Shown piece after piece: positions 23,786-35,844 of a stretch of DNA of 64,000 bases; position 1 is the first letter of the stretch, and each line of letters starts with the position of its first letter. A program made the position numbers and the translations under genes. The notes beneath the pieces were generated by a model. The model saw only the letters and a program-made list of their open reading frames with translations. It was not told where the DNA came from and did no database searches. Origin of the DNA: Panonychus citri (Eukaryota; Arthropoda; Arachnida; Trombidiformes; Tetranychidae); NCBI RefSeq assembly GCF_014898815.1, contig NW_026515482.1, forward strand, positions 2,976,001 through 3,040,000, written 5' to 3'.

Positions 23786-24276
23786 GTTCCAAATTAACAA
23801 TTAACCATTGAATTAAATTCACAAATGGTCTAATTAATGGTAAGAATTCTAATCAGTTTTTCTCTTCGAAGTGAGGAAATTATTTCCATTTGAAAAACTT
23901 TCGAAAACTAAGAACTTAAACTTTTTTACTTCTCTTTTAAAACTCGAATTTATTAATATAAAGAGTCAGTAACAATTAGTGAGGTCAAAATGTACGAAAA
24001 CTTACGAGTATTTTCATTGTTATGAAAAAAACCTATTTCCGTTTCCTCAGAATGATTCATTGAGGAACTAGAGAACGTTAAAATTATCATTATCATCATT
24101 ACCGTTGTGATTATCATTAGAATCAGAGTCGTTCTGATGATGATGTAAATCATTAAATTTGAGAACTCAAGTTGGATGAGAAAAAAAAATCTCGGAAATG
24201 AGTAAATCTCCTATTATCATGTGTTGATATTAATGGTTGAAAATAAATTCATTCATTTGAATATTAAGATATCAAA
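23754..24276 (+). repeat. CT tract plus duplicated block B, copy 2
   Basis: 13-14 CT units followed by the 496-bp block matching 921-1416. The unit order (CT)n-B recurs next to block A, so an ancestral tandem array of (CT)n-B-A units is likely, with the transposon inserted between A and the next CT tract. Confidence 0.9.
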
Positions 24277-27058
24277 TGATTAATATAATTGAAAATTCCC
24301 TGAAAAGAGTTATATGAAAAAAAGTTTCAAATTGTTCACATTTTGACCTTTGTTTAAAATCACAGAATTGGAAACAATAGTAAATATTATATAGAGAGTG
24401 TAGGAATCCATTTATGATGCAACAATGAATTCTGATGATAATACAATTCAGTTCTCAATCCTATTCACACTTCTGTTAGTTTATTATTATATTTTTTTTT
24501 CATTAAACAATCTCAATGTTTCAATGTGTCTTTTTTTCGTATCCAATGCTGCCTGTTTATCTGAAGATAAACTGAATACACACCATTGGAATCGTTATTA
24601 TTATAATCACTTTGTTATCAAGGATTATTATCTCTCAGAATGCTCAGAAGATTATCAGGAATCCCAGGCAATTTTAGAACAGTGAACAGAAACAGAAGAA
24701 GAGGAGAAAAAAAAATTGTACCATTTCCGATTTATTATTATTTTTATTCTCAAAACATATATAATGATAATGGTGATGATGATATTTCATGTTATTGTTT
24801 CAAGATTATTCTTTCATCAACAGAGAATTTCTTTTCTCCCTCTTGAGAATTCTTATTCCGGATTCATATTCTCCCTCATCATCATCATCATCATCTCTTT
24901 ATGAAATTATAATTCTCAATGATTTTGTGACTCATTATCATTTCCATCATCAAGTTATTATATATATATAAAGCTTAACTTTAATTCTTGTATAGCTTTT
25001 GATTGTGTTTTTATATATATCAAATTGTTACACATATAATGACCATTGGTCAACTGTTGTTGATGTTATATATATATATAATATCCGGAGTATAATGAAT
25101 GTCAATTGCATTGTATATTAATAATCTAATTTAGTGAATCAATTATGTCTCTTTATATAATATTTATTTGCCTCTTAAGTCCAAGTTAATTGCTTTTGTC
25201 TTTACAGACTATTATTATTATCTTTTGATTAGTTTTCTGTTTAATTTAGCTAATCAACAATTCAATTTAAATTTCACATATTATCATATTAATTGTATGA
25301 TTATTTTGTGTATTTTTTTCAAGTTTTCAAAGCACTTTGGATCAAATTTATTCATCCAGGATACAATCATAATAATATCATTTACTTTATCATGATTATG
25401 TAAATCTTTTCCTTTTACTGTTAAATGTATACACTTGTAATAGATAAAAAAAAACACTATTTGTAAATTGTTATTCAAACTGATTGTTAGTGAATTTGTT
25501 AAATTTAATACATCTGATTAGTAGCAATATCTATATTATATAAAATTGTCATCTATTGGCAAGTATACATTTAGATGATAAAACAAATTTTCAATCTAAA
25601 AGGTAAAAAGGTAACGAGAATGTTAAATTTCATATGATAAACTTGTCAAGGTGAAAATGATTGAGGCTAATTGAAGATAAAAGTAGATTAGTATTTACAT
25701 GATTAACTACTCATCTTTAACACCTTAGATTATCAAGTGATCAACAGAGTTAACCAGCAAAGAAAAGTAAAGAGAAACCAGTTAGTTAATTAACCAGGTA
25801 AATCTCAATGGTAATGATTGTAAGATTAATCTTTGATTAAGCTTCTTATCAAGTAACACAATAAGGATTAACAATTAATAGTTGATAATAATTTATTTAG
25901 AGAGGAGAGAGAGAGAGAGAGAGAGAGAGAAAGATAATTTTCTGTGTAATAATTGAAAACATTGTTTACTTTTCTCATGATTGATATTACCATGATAATC
26001 ACGAGTAATTCCTCAGCCTCTTCTCGATTACTTGACCAGAATTCAATCACCAATCATTATCGTTATCATTGTCCACTACCTGGAATCTTATTGATGACCA
26101 TTGACTAGCCTGTGGTGTGAAAACATTGTCTTTTGTTATTGTTACTCTAAAACTGTATTGAATGGATAATCTTTTTTTCTGTCATCAGATTTATTTATCT
26201 TATTCAGTTTATCTCTTTGTATATTTATCTATCTTGATAATCTCTAATTTGATTTCTCTCATAGCTTCGTACTTTTTTTTGTATTAGAAATGAAAAAATG
26301 TCATGAAAAAAAAGGGTAAACATCATCATGATAACCGATTTCATGTCAATATATAAAGTTCTGTGTGTTTTATGCTGAGAGATTTTTTTTTGCTTCGATC
26401 TTTTTTTTTCATTGTTCTAATATTTCAAGACTTTCCTTGGAACTGAATTTCATGGTGTGTGGGATATATATAAATTCTGTGAAATGTTTGTGCAATTTCA
26501 TTCATAAGATGATTAATCGTTTGCGAAAAGAAAGAAACTCACTGAGATTGACTTGGGTTTTTCTCTCTCATTGTTTGTTGTTTTTTCTTTATCTCCTTCT
26601 CTCTTTTTCTTTACATGTATTAAAAGATTTGACTCTTCAATTTCATTCTCTGATGAGAATAATAATAAAAAAAAGAACAAAAAAAAGATCTTCAAGTGAA
26701 GAAATGAAAAGAAAAGAAAAGTTCAAGAGAATCATCATCATCATCATGAAGACAAGAAGATTAACTAGAGTTGAAAAGAGCTGAAAGTTAAATTGTTGTT
26801 GTTTTTTTCTTCTTGTTACCAATGAATGAATGTCGTACTATGTAATATTTGCTTGATTGTTATGATTGTTATTGCACTTGATGAGAGTTGATAAATTGTC
26901 GAGATGAAGATGAAATTCAAGTACAATGTAAATATTTTGAGTTTTCATGCAGAAAATGAGAAGTAACTTGAACATCATGATAACAATTATACTCCATTTT
27001 CAGTGTATTTATAACCTTGGAGAAAAAGATATGAGTAGATTATGGTCATTTCGATAGC
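24277..27058. other. AT-rich gene-poor DNA
   Basis: Contains TATATA stretches (24960-25080), a GA tract at about 25902-25930 and poly-T/poly-A runs. Open frames here are hydrophobic low-complexity translations and are not called. Confidence 0.5.
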
Positions 27059-27480
27059 ACGAAGAACAAGGAAGACAATCTTGATATCAAATGGTTCGTT
27101 CTGATGAGAGAAAAAAAAGAGAATCTTATTCATTGACCAATATTGGAACATGAAGCATAACCATTATCAACATTCTTCTCGAATTGTGGATCATAATGAT
27201 TATAATCATCATCATTATGATGGAAATGAAATATTCTCGTTATGGTTCCATATTCACTCTTTCATCTTCGATTATCACTTTTTTCTTCTTCTTCTTCTTC
27301 TTCTTCTCCAGTTCAATCATGTCTCACACTCTAAATAGCGATAATGCTCACTATTTTCATCTTTCTTCGTTCTCTCTCCTTCGATTTTCACCTTCATCAT
27401 ACAACATTATCATCTATCGATATCATCTATTGACCATTACCATCTTGGTATTTTTTTATATCATTTGTTTGCAGAATAAA
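27059..27480 (+). repeat. Segmental duplication D4, copy 1
   Basis: Similar to about 33425-33770 in the same orientation (shared GACAATCTT...TTCGTTCTGATGAGAG and GTGGATCATAATGATTATAA). There are many substitutions and a TCT-repeat expansion in this copy. The open frame it contains is low-complexity. Confidence 0.75.
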
Positions 27481-28821
27481 CAACAAGGTAGTACATTGGG
27501 TGTATTCCAGAAATGGATATTCGTTTCATTCTTCCATTCCTATTCTTTTCATTTTCTTATTTTCATCTATGATTTTTTTTCCTCTTCTTCTATTCTATTC
27601 TTTTCAATCGTGATATTTGTAACCATTATCTCTTTAATGGTCATTGATTCTTGGTGAGATTCAGCTTTTTTCCTTCCTTTTTCTTCATGTCTATTTTCAG
27701 ATTATTCGTAGTAGATAATTTCTTTCATTCCGTGTATATACAAACCTTTGTATTCATTTGTATAAGCTAAAGAAAATCGTTAGATTGTAAATATACTAGA
27801 ATATAAATAAACATACTCTATACTTTGATTCTATTCCAGAGATGAGAAAATATCGAACTGGATTGTTTATCGTTCAACTATCAATGTATTTAAGCAGAGA
27901 AACCCCTTTGAATAAAAGTCAATTTTGAATTGTAACCGAGGAAAATCCCTTATTGAATGGATAACTTTGGAAGTTTCAAAAGTTCTGACAAACTGAATAA
28001 CACTTATGTTAACAATGAAAACTATGAATTTCTTGAGATAAGTAAAAGTATTTGTTTCAGTTCAATAACGATTGGGATAACTTTCTCTCATCTCAAGTAA
28101 ATAGAAACACGAAATGAGGCTGTTCAAGCTCATTATCATGGGTAATTTTGGTAGGTTAAGGGTACGTAAGAAAGAAAAAAATTTTGATTTCTTGAATTCT
28201 CTATGGTGAAATATTGAAAAATATTGTAAGAAAATAATAGCAAAGAAATGGATCGAAACGAGCCCAATGGTATCTTGTTGATATATTTAACACTATCAGT
28301 GAGTTAGATCATGAATCAGAATTGGAATAGCTCTGAATAACAGTTAATAGATATTACTGTAAGGTGAATCATTGAGAGAACCATGATGAAGTATATTTAT
28401 TTTTTTTTGGTGAAAATAATATGTTACATTATCTATTATAATACTGACCATTTACTGACCAATTTATCATATTTTTTTTGCTTCTCACTAACAAATAGTT
28501 ATGTTTATTTATGAAGCAACGACAATGAATCATTTCCAGTGTGAATCAGATAAATTCAATCATGAGCAAATGTATAAAATGAATAAATTTTGGAATGAGA
28601 GTAAAGATATGAGATTGAATCATGAGGAAAATACAATTTTATTCATCTAATGATAATGATGAAAACATTTCCAGTAAACATATGAAACTGAATTGATAAG
28701 TTAATCAAAAGTTAATACAAACAAAGAGTTGATCAGTTAAGTTCAATATGCTAGTGTTGATGGCGATTAACTTAATTATTGAAGGGTATTTTGTGTTTAG
28801 ATTACCATCAACATTTCTTCA
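27481..28821. other. AT-rich DNA between duplications, nothing recognised
   Basis: No coding signal, no RNA gene and no strong repeat. Confidence 0.45.
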
Positions 28822-29530
28822 TCAGATTACAATGAAGTAATATGATGATAATGATTAGAGCTTGAGGGAAGAAATGAAAAGACCATTTCCTTTTTTATTT
28901 GCACCATCATTTTCATATGAAACCTGATTTAATGACTTGGGAGTGAATACCATTACTATCATTATAATATCTATTAATATACACTCTTGATGAATGAAGT
29001 GACAAAAAAATTTGTAAATTTAATCAATAAATTATCAACACTATCATATGATAATCACCCAATTCCAATACTTGTTATTGATTTTAAAATTGATTAATCT
29101 TTAAAGTCTACAATAAAAACATTATAATCACAAATCACAATCACGAAACACAATCACAAATCACAATCTCTATCATTATCAACACTATTTCAATCTTTAA
29201 CTTTATCGATAATGATAATGATGATATTATTGATATTCATTGACTTGTATTGACACTGATCATTGTTTAATTAACTCAATTTATCTAGATTAGCTGATTC
29301 TCTTTCTCTCTTTCTTTTCTTTCTTTTCTTTCTTTCTGTCAAATGGTTAATTAATTTTCATGTTTAATCACAATTTAGGTTCATTAATATTATTTTCGGT
29401 TTCATGTTACACTCGATATTAGATTGAACTTTACTGATTGAGCTATTGATCCACTGAATAGTAGATTAGTTAATTGAGAAAGAAAAATTTTAAGCAAAAA
29501 TCTGACAATCCATTCACCAGTTAACAAGTA
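28822..29530 (+). repeat. Segmental duplication D3, copy 1 (709 bp)
   Basis: Nearly identical to 34084-34785 in the same orientation. The main difference is a 7-bp AATCACA unit present here and missing there. The sharp boundary at GTTAACAAGTA marks the end of the duplication. Confidence 0.92.
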
Positions 29531-29576
29531 CACAGTTTATTAATACCTAAGTATTAAGTAGCTAAGGTGAGCGTGG

Positions 29577-30255
29577 ATATGGTGTAAAATAGTCGCGGTA
29601 CTTTTGGAACTCGGGAAAAATGGATCAGAGGTAGAAATTTTCATCTACTGATGAGACAAGGTAGAAATTGACCATCGTTAGCACTAGCAGTTTTACTTTT
29701 ACAATCTTTCAAATGACTTTTAAATCCGTCCCGCGAAATTCTGATAGAAATATCTCCAAAAAACTTGGATGTTAAAATAGATTTCCAAAGAAATGCTATA
29801 AGTACAATTTTCCGTAAGAATTGAGTCAACTGGTTGACATTTGTGTTCGAAAGCAAGTGAAAGCATTTCGCTGGCAAAGAAAAACGTCAAAAAGTCCAAA
29901 TTTAAAATATTTTTCCTCGATAATATTATTCTTATCATAGAAAACTGTGACCGATGGAATTCATAAAATATAAGAAAAACCTTCAATTTTGACATTTATT
30001 GGTTAAAAAGATGACGACGAACCTTTGAAAGAGCCTAAATTGAAAGAGAAAAATAAAATCTTGAATTCTTTCTCATTGGATAAGCCTGTCACTTGAGCTA
30101 AATCTTTGAAATTTAAGGTAATACCATGAAGAAGTTTTCTCCTTACATTGAAGTTATTCGAGGTTCGTGTGACACCAAATTTGTTTGACTTTTTACCAGT
30201 AACATTAATGGAAAGAATAGAAATAAAGACAGAAAAATAAGCCAAGGATAAAAGT
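29577..30255 (-). pseudogene. Possible decayed coding sequence, unrecognised
   Basis: A non-repetitive stretch of more mixed composition than its surroundings. It has three overlapping minus-strand frames of 78-91 codons (30003-30245, 29720-29995, 29641-29877) whose text looks protein-like. The first begins with a hydrophobic segment. No domain is recognised. A frame-broken gene relic is the best guess; chance frames are not excluded. Confidence 0.2.
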
Positions 30256-31993
30256 TCTTAAAAAGTTTTATCGAATTTTTTTTTGTTATCCTTCTTCTTT
30301 TTTCATCTTAAGTTTCTCTAAAAGTAAAGGAAATACTTTTTAACAAAGAACATTAATAAATCAGTTAATCTGTTTGATCCTTGTTAACTTAATAACATCT
30401 CGTGTTTGCACTGTTACCTCAACCTTTCCAATAATAATCACATCATATTAATAGTTATCTTGTTCTCAGGTAGATTTCGATTCCAGTCTTAAACTAGATA
30501 ATTTCCACCGAAGATGGTAAAACTTGAATACCTCAATTTCACATTAATCTTAGCAGAAAATCTTCTAATGTTCGGTGAAACAAATTTCGAATTTATGTCG
30601 ATAATAATTGGTGACGGTGGAAGGTTGACATTTTCTGTCTAATCAAATTTATTCGATCGCTGTCATCCAATCAATCGAATCGTGGAAATCAGTAAGATAT
30701 CAAACTGAAAAAAATTCGAATTCAAAAGTAGAAACATTAATATTTTGAATACTTCTGCTGATCGATTTTGTATAAAGAGATTTTTTCTAATGCTTAGAAA
30801 ATAGACGAAAAAAGAAATTGTCTCTTTTAAATTGATAACAAAATGGATGATGAATATAAATCAAAGTTGAAACATTATCCTCGGGCGATATTTAACAATT
30901 TTCATCGTGACTGAATCGGAGCAAAGGTACATGAACATTATTGTTTGGTCCTACGAAACAAAGTAAACAAATGGTAAGTACAAAATTATCCAAGTGCATG
31001 AAATAAGTTTCGATTTCCCTTTGTAGCTAATCATGTTTTCTGTCGATATATTAGCATTCTCATTATATTCATATGATTACATGACAATAATGATAGATTA
31101 AAGATCTTAGATTGATGATAAAAAAGGAAGACGAAAACTTTGATTATAATAATTGTAAAGCATCTTATTATTATGTAGGCAAGACGATAAAGTTTTTCAT
31201 GATGGAAACTCAACTAATATTAAACATTATCTAAATTATTCCAGGTGAATTATTGTTTTCATAGTAATATCATCATGAGAATTTATATAATAATAGCATT
31301 CAAATGATAACTTGTAATATGATTTCTGAGGCATCAGAATTATCATATACCTACATCTCTAATGTGATAACAAATAGATATATATAAAGAATGAGATGAG
31401 GTAAGAAAAAAAGGGAAAAAAGAAAAGAAATTAAATTAAATTTTCTTCTCTTCTTTTCACCATCAAAATTCAATCTAAATTGTATTTCATATATTATGTA
31501 TTATTATTTCAGTTCTCTCTCCAAAGGAAAATGTACAATTTGAATATGATAATTGTGATGATATCTCAATACTCATTCTCTGGATTTACAGTATAATATA
31601 TATACGAATACATTTATTACAATTGAGTATATTCAATCACATTTCGCTTGGTAGGTTGACTTTTACTCACGATTTATGATAACATATATACACTTAAATG
31701 GTAATTTTAAGATGAATTTATGAAGAATAAGATTTGTAGCATTGAAATTGACAGAGATATTGAGAGGGAGAGAGAAAAAAATTGAGGAACATTTTCTTTA
31801 GTCTGTTTATTGTATTGAATATACTACTTATCAGATATTTATAAAAAAAAATTCTGATCCAACTAAATAAACATGATGAACATGATGGAAAAATCTTGTA
31901 AAATATCTTGAGGGAAATACTCAAGATATTGAACTTTTGTCTTCATATCTGATTTTTCATTTCTTTATATGTAAAACTTTTCATCTTGATCAT

Positions 31994-31995
<2 letters not shown>

Positions 31996-32055
<60 letters not shown>
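31996..32055. repeat. (TC)30 microsatellite
   Basis: Perfect dinucleotide run. Confidence 0.95.
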
Positions 32056-32059
<4 letters not shown>

Positions 32060-32579
32060 TATTACATGATATTAATGTACTTTAATATTATCCCAATATT
32101 TTTCAGTTCTACCTGGATAATTATTGACAGAATATGATTATTGTGAGCATTTTTTTCACTATTATTTTCTTATGACTTTAACTTTCTTATATGAGATTAA
32201 TTCAAAGTATCAAGTGAGATGATATGAAAATATTTATTGAGACAATTTCTTTTGGTCAGTTAAGTTAATAAAGACTAAGAGTATTTAAGTTAAGCACACA
32301 TACGGGGAATTAACGTCCAGTTTATATTTAAGCTCTAAGTTGATTAGTGAGAATGATGAGAAAATAAAAATGGACGATGAAAGAGGAAGAAAAAGAAACA
32401 ACAACTTTTGATTCATTTTTATCCCAAGTTTATATCCAAGTGATTAAGGTTACATCCGATCAATTGTAGTGATGAATCAAACTTTGGAAAAGGAGTAAGA
32501 TGAAAGATGAAAGATGAAGCAAATGGACAAAGAAAATATTATCATCATGAAGACAAAGATACTGAGGATGAAAAAGCTT

Positions 32580-32585
<6 letters not shown>

Positions 32586-32660
<75 letters not shown>

Positions 32661-32973
32661 AAACATTGAGATGACCAATGAACATACATGTATCATCCAG
32701 CATTTAACTCCCTAACTTCCTTCTCTCTCTCTCTCTACTCATCATCATTAACTTTTCTTTATCATCTTCTCTCTCTCTCTCACATACTCATGAGAGCCAT
32801 GGACATAAACTGAGATTGATAACTGACAGTATCACATTTCATCAATGGTATTATTATCACTCCCATTATTGTTATTAACTCAATTGGTGATGAAGATGAA
32901 GAGAAAAATATTATTATCAAAGAAAAGTAGCAAGTTATTGTTTATTTAGAAGATAATAAAAGATGGACTATTG

Positions 32974-33029
<56 letters not shown>
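32586..33029. repeat. Two (GA)n microsatellites with a spacer
   Basis: GA runs at 32586-32656 and 32977-33029, with short CT runs between them at about 32720-32785. Confidence 0.9.
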
Positions 33030-33032
<3 letters not shown>

Positions 33033-33424
33033 GTAAGTGACCACGTTCATTGATGTTAATCAATGAAGATATAGATGTTAAATTGGTCAAATAAAGTGCA
33101 CACAATGTGGATAAGTTTATGATCGTTTTAGTTGATTGAGTAAACATTGAAACTTTTATTACATTAATTCATCTTGATGATAAAATGATGAGGAAGATGA
33201 AATGAAAACCACTTGAAAATCAATTATATGGTTTTTGATGAGTCTACAAATATCATTAGTATTCATTTGATAACTTGATTTACTAGGATATTAATTGATG
33301 TTAGTATTTTTATCATGATCTCATAACAGGAAACGGATATAAGTGAAAACTCATGCACAGTGTATATGTTTTTACCTTTCGGCCCAGAGAAAAGTCAACA
33401 TTAAAACTGTACAAAAAAAGATTC

Positions 33425-33770
33425 GGTGCAAGAAACAAGAAAGACAATCTTAATATCAAAGGGTTCGTTCTGATGAGAGAGAGAGATAATTTTATTCATT
33501 GACCAATATCGAAACATTAAGCATAACCATTATCAGCATTCGAGTTGTGGATCATAATGATTATAATCATCATCATTATGATGGAAATGAAATATTCTCA
33601 TGATGGTCTCATATTCACTCTCTCATCTTCGATTATCACTTTTTTCTTCTCCAGTTCAATCATATCTCACACTCTAAATACTATCTCCCGTAATTCTCGT
33701 TTTCTCATCCTTCGATGTCTTCTACTGACCATTATTCTCTTGGTAATATTTATATTCAGAATAAAAGCCT
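33425..33770 (+). repeat. Segmental duplication D4, copy 2
   Basis: Diverged partner of 27059-27480. It precedes D3 copy 2 here as D4 copy 1 precedes D3 copy 1, but with a shorter spacer (0.3 versus 1.3 kb). Confidence 0.75.
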
Positions 33771-34083
33771 AAATGATGAAATCATTTACTGCGATATGAT
33801 GGGCCAATTTGCATTTAGACTATTCACTCTGATTGAATCTACATGAACGATAATAAAGAAGATATTTTGTACTTATTGGTTGAGATAAAACTCATGTAAA
33901 GTCCTGATAATATTAATAGTAAAAGATAAATGTATTCATTGTTGATTTCAATCAATTCGAATCAATAAAAGAAAGAGAGCAATATTGTCACATTATAAGG
34001 CGATAATTTTGGTTCTTTGTAATTTATTCAGTTCGATTTTGATATGTTGCTTGATTTTAGATTATCCTAATATTATGATATGT

Positions 34084-34785
34084 TCAGATTACAATGAAGT
34101 AATATGATGATAATGATTAGAGCTTGAGGGAAGAAATGAAAAGACCATTTCCTTTTTTATTTGCACCATCATTTTCATATGAAACCTGATTTAATGACTT
34201 GGGAGTGAATACCATTACTATCATTATAATATCTATTAATATACACTCTTGATGAATGAAGTGACAAAAAAATTTGTAAATTTAATCAATAAATTATCAA
34301 CACTATCATATGATAATCACCCAATTCCAATACTTGTTATTGATTTTAAAATTGATTAATCTTTAAAGTCTACAATAAAAACATTATAATCACAAATCAC
34401 AATCACGAAACACAATCACAATCTCTATCATTATCAACACTATTTCAATTCTTAACTTTATCGATAATGATAATGATGATATTATTGATATTCATTGACT
34501 TGTATTGACATTGATCATTGTTTAATTAACTCAATTTATCTAGATTAGCTGATTCTCTTTCTCTCTTTCTTTTCTTTCTTTTCTTTCTTTCTGTCAAATG
34601 GTTAATTAATTTTCATGTTTAATCACAATTTAGGTTCATTAATATTATTTTCGGTTTCATGTTACACTCGATATTAGATTGAACTTTACTGATTGAGCTA
34701 TTGATCCACTGAATAGTAGATTAGTTAATTGAGAAAGAAAAATTTTAAGCAAAAATCTGACAATCCATTCACCAGTTAACAAGTA
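34084..34785 (+). repeat. Segmental duplication D3, copy 2 (702 bp)
   Basis: Partner of 28822-29530. Together with D4 it marks a direct duplication of an interval of more than 1.3 kb at about 5-6 kb spacing. Confidence 0.92.
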
Positions 34786-35844
34786 TGAATACTTAAGTAT
34801 TAATAGTTGATCCACCAGTATGACCTTGGAATATGACAATTGAGTGTCGGCCAAACTTTCATAGACAAAATAGGGACTCTACTGCTCAAGTTGTTTTTGA
34901 ATAATTTTGAAAAAAAAAACCAACAAAGTAGCTGAATTTCCCTGTATAGAAGATCTCAATATGGCTCATCTATTAATAATTAATTCCTCTTTAAATTTGG
35001 TCATTAAAAATTTCTAAAGCGTTAAGAAAGCAAAAACAAATTGACAATTGATTCAACAGTTACATAAACGGACAAGCATTTTGTATGTTTTTGGCTTGTC
35101 TTAATGTTGACACCAACTAGCCAGTTAACCAAAGATACATTAACCGATATGCCAAACCGTAATCTCTCAACAATATAAATCTCTTATAGCCAAAGGAAAG
35201 TCAAGTTAAAGGTTATCTTAAAAGGGCTCATGTTAATAGTAACATGAAAACAAGCAAAAAAGTGAATGTAAAACATTGGCTTAGATACTAAAAGTTGTAG
35301 GAAAAAAAGTTACTTTGTCTTTATCACATAATACAATCAATGTATTAGGTTGTTGAACAGCATCTTATCATTTCCCATAGGCTACCTTATTTCAGAAGAT
35401 TCAATCTTATAATGAACAATCTAATAGTTTTCCATGATAACCTAACATGAATTAGAGTTTATATAAAAAAGAGAAAGGTTATATTGTCAAGAGTCATCGT
35501 TGTTCAGACATAAAACAATCAATCATTGTTAAAATTCACAAGTATTTAGTTTGATGTACAAGTTTTCATCTGAAATGATCAACTGAATGTTCAATCTTCT
35601 TGGATAATATTGAATGAAAATAACAGGGAAGAAAAAGTTTCTCCACAAATTTTATCTACATTTTAGTTGTTCAGCTTTAGTTTACTTTGCTAATAGTAGA
35701 TTATAACATCAATCTAATATTATGATATCGTTCGTATTGTATAATAATTCAATTGTAAGATTATCATTTTAATTTGGTTCTTCAAGAAAATGGTTCATCT
35801 TTTTGTTTATCGTCATTAAATTAATTGAATCAAATGTGAATTAC
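34786..35844. other. AT-rich DNA downstream of the Dscam-like exons, no exon recognised
   Basis: This is where the second half of the Ig domain might be expected on the minus strand, but no WYK...Y.C exon was found here or further down to position 1. Confidence 0.45.

Larger units (their letters stand above)
30256..33424. other. AT-rich gene-poor DNA with CT/GA microsatellites
   Basis: Contains (TC)30 at 31996-32055, a GA tract at 32586-32656 and another at 32977-33029. A short plus-strand frame starting at about 30514 (42 codons) shows no recognisable domain. Confidence 0.5.

Noticed and set aside
24425..24685. Frame starting with a hydrophobic, signal-like segment
   Set aside because: No splice partner or domain; surrounding sequence is simple AT-rich DNA.
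27184..27657. A 157-codon hydrophobic frame, partly shared with 33545-33772
   Set aside because: Poly-Ile and poly-Phe from ATC and TTC repeats; sharing reflects the D4 duplication.
29641..30245. Serpin-like reading of the decayed frames
   Set aside because: Only a weak resemblance of one short stretch; no reactive-loop or signature motif.
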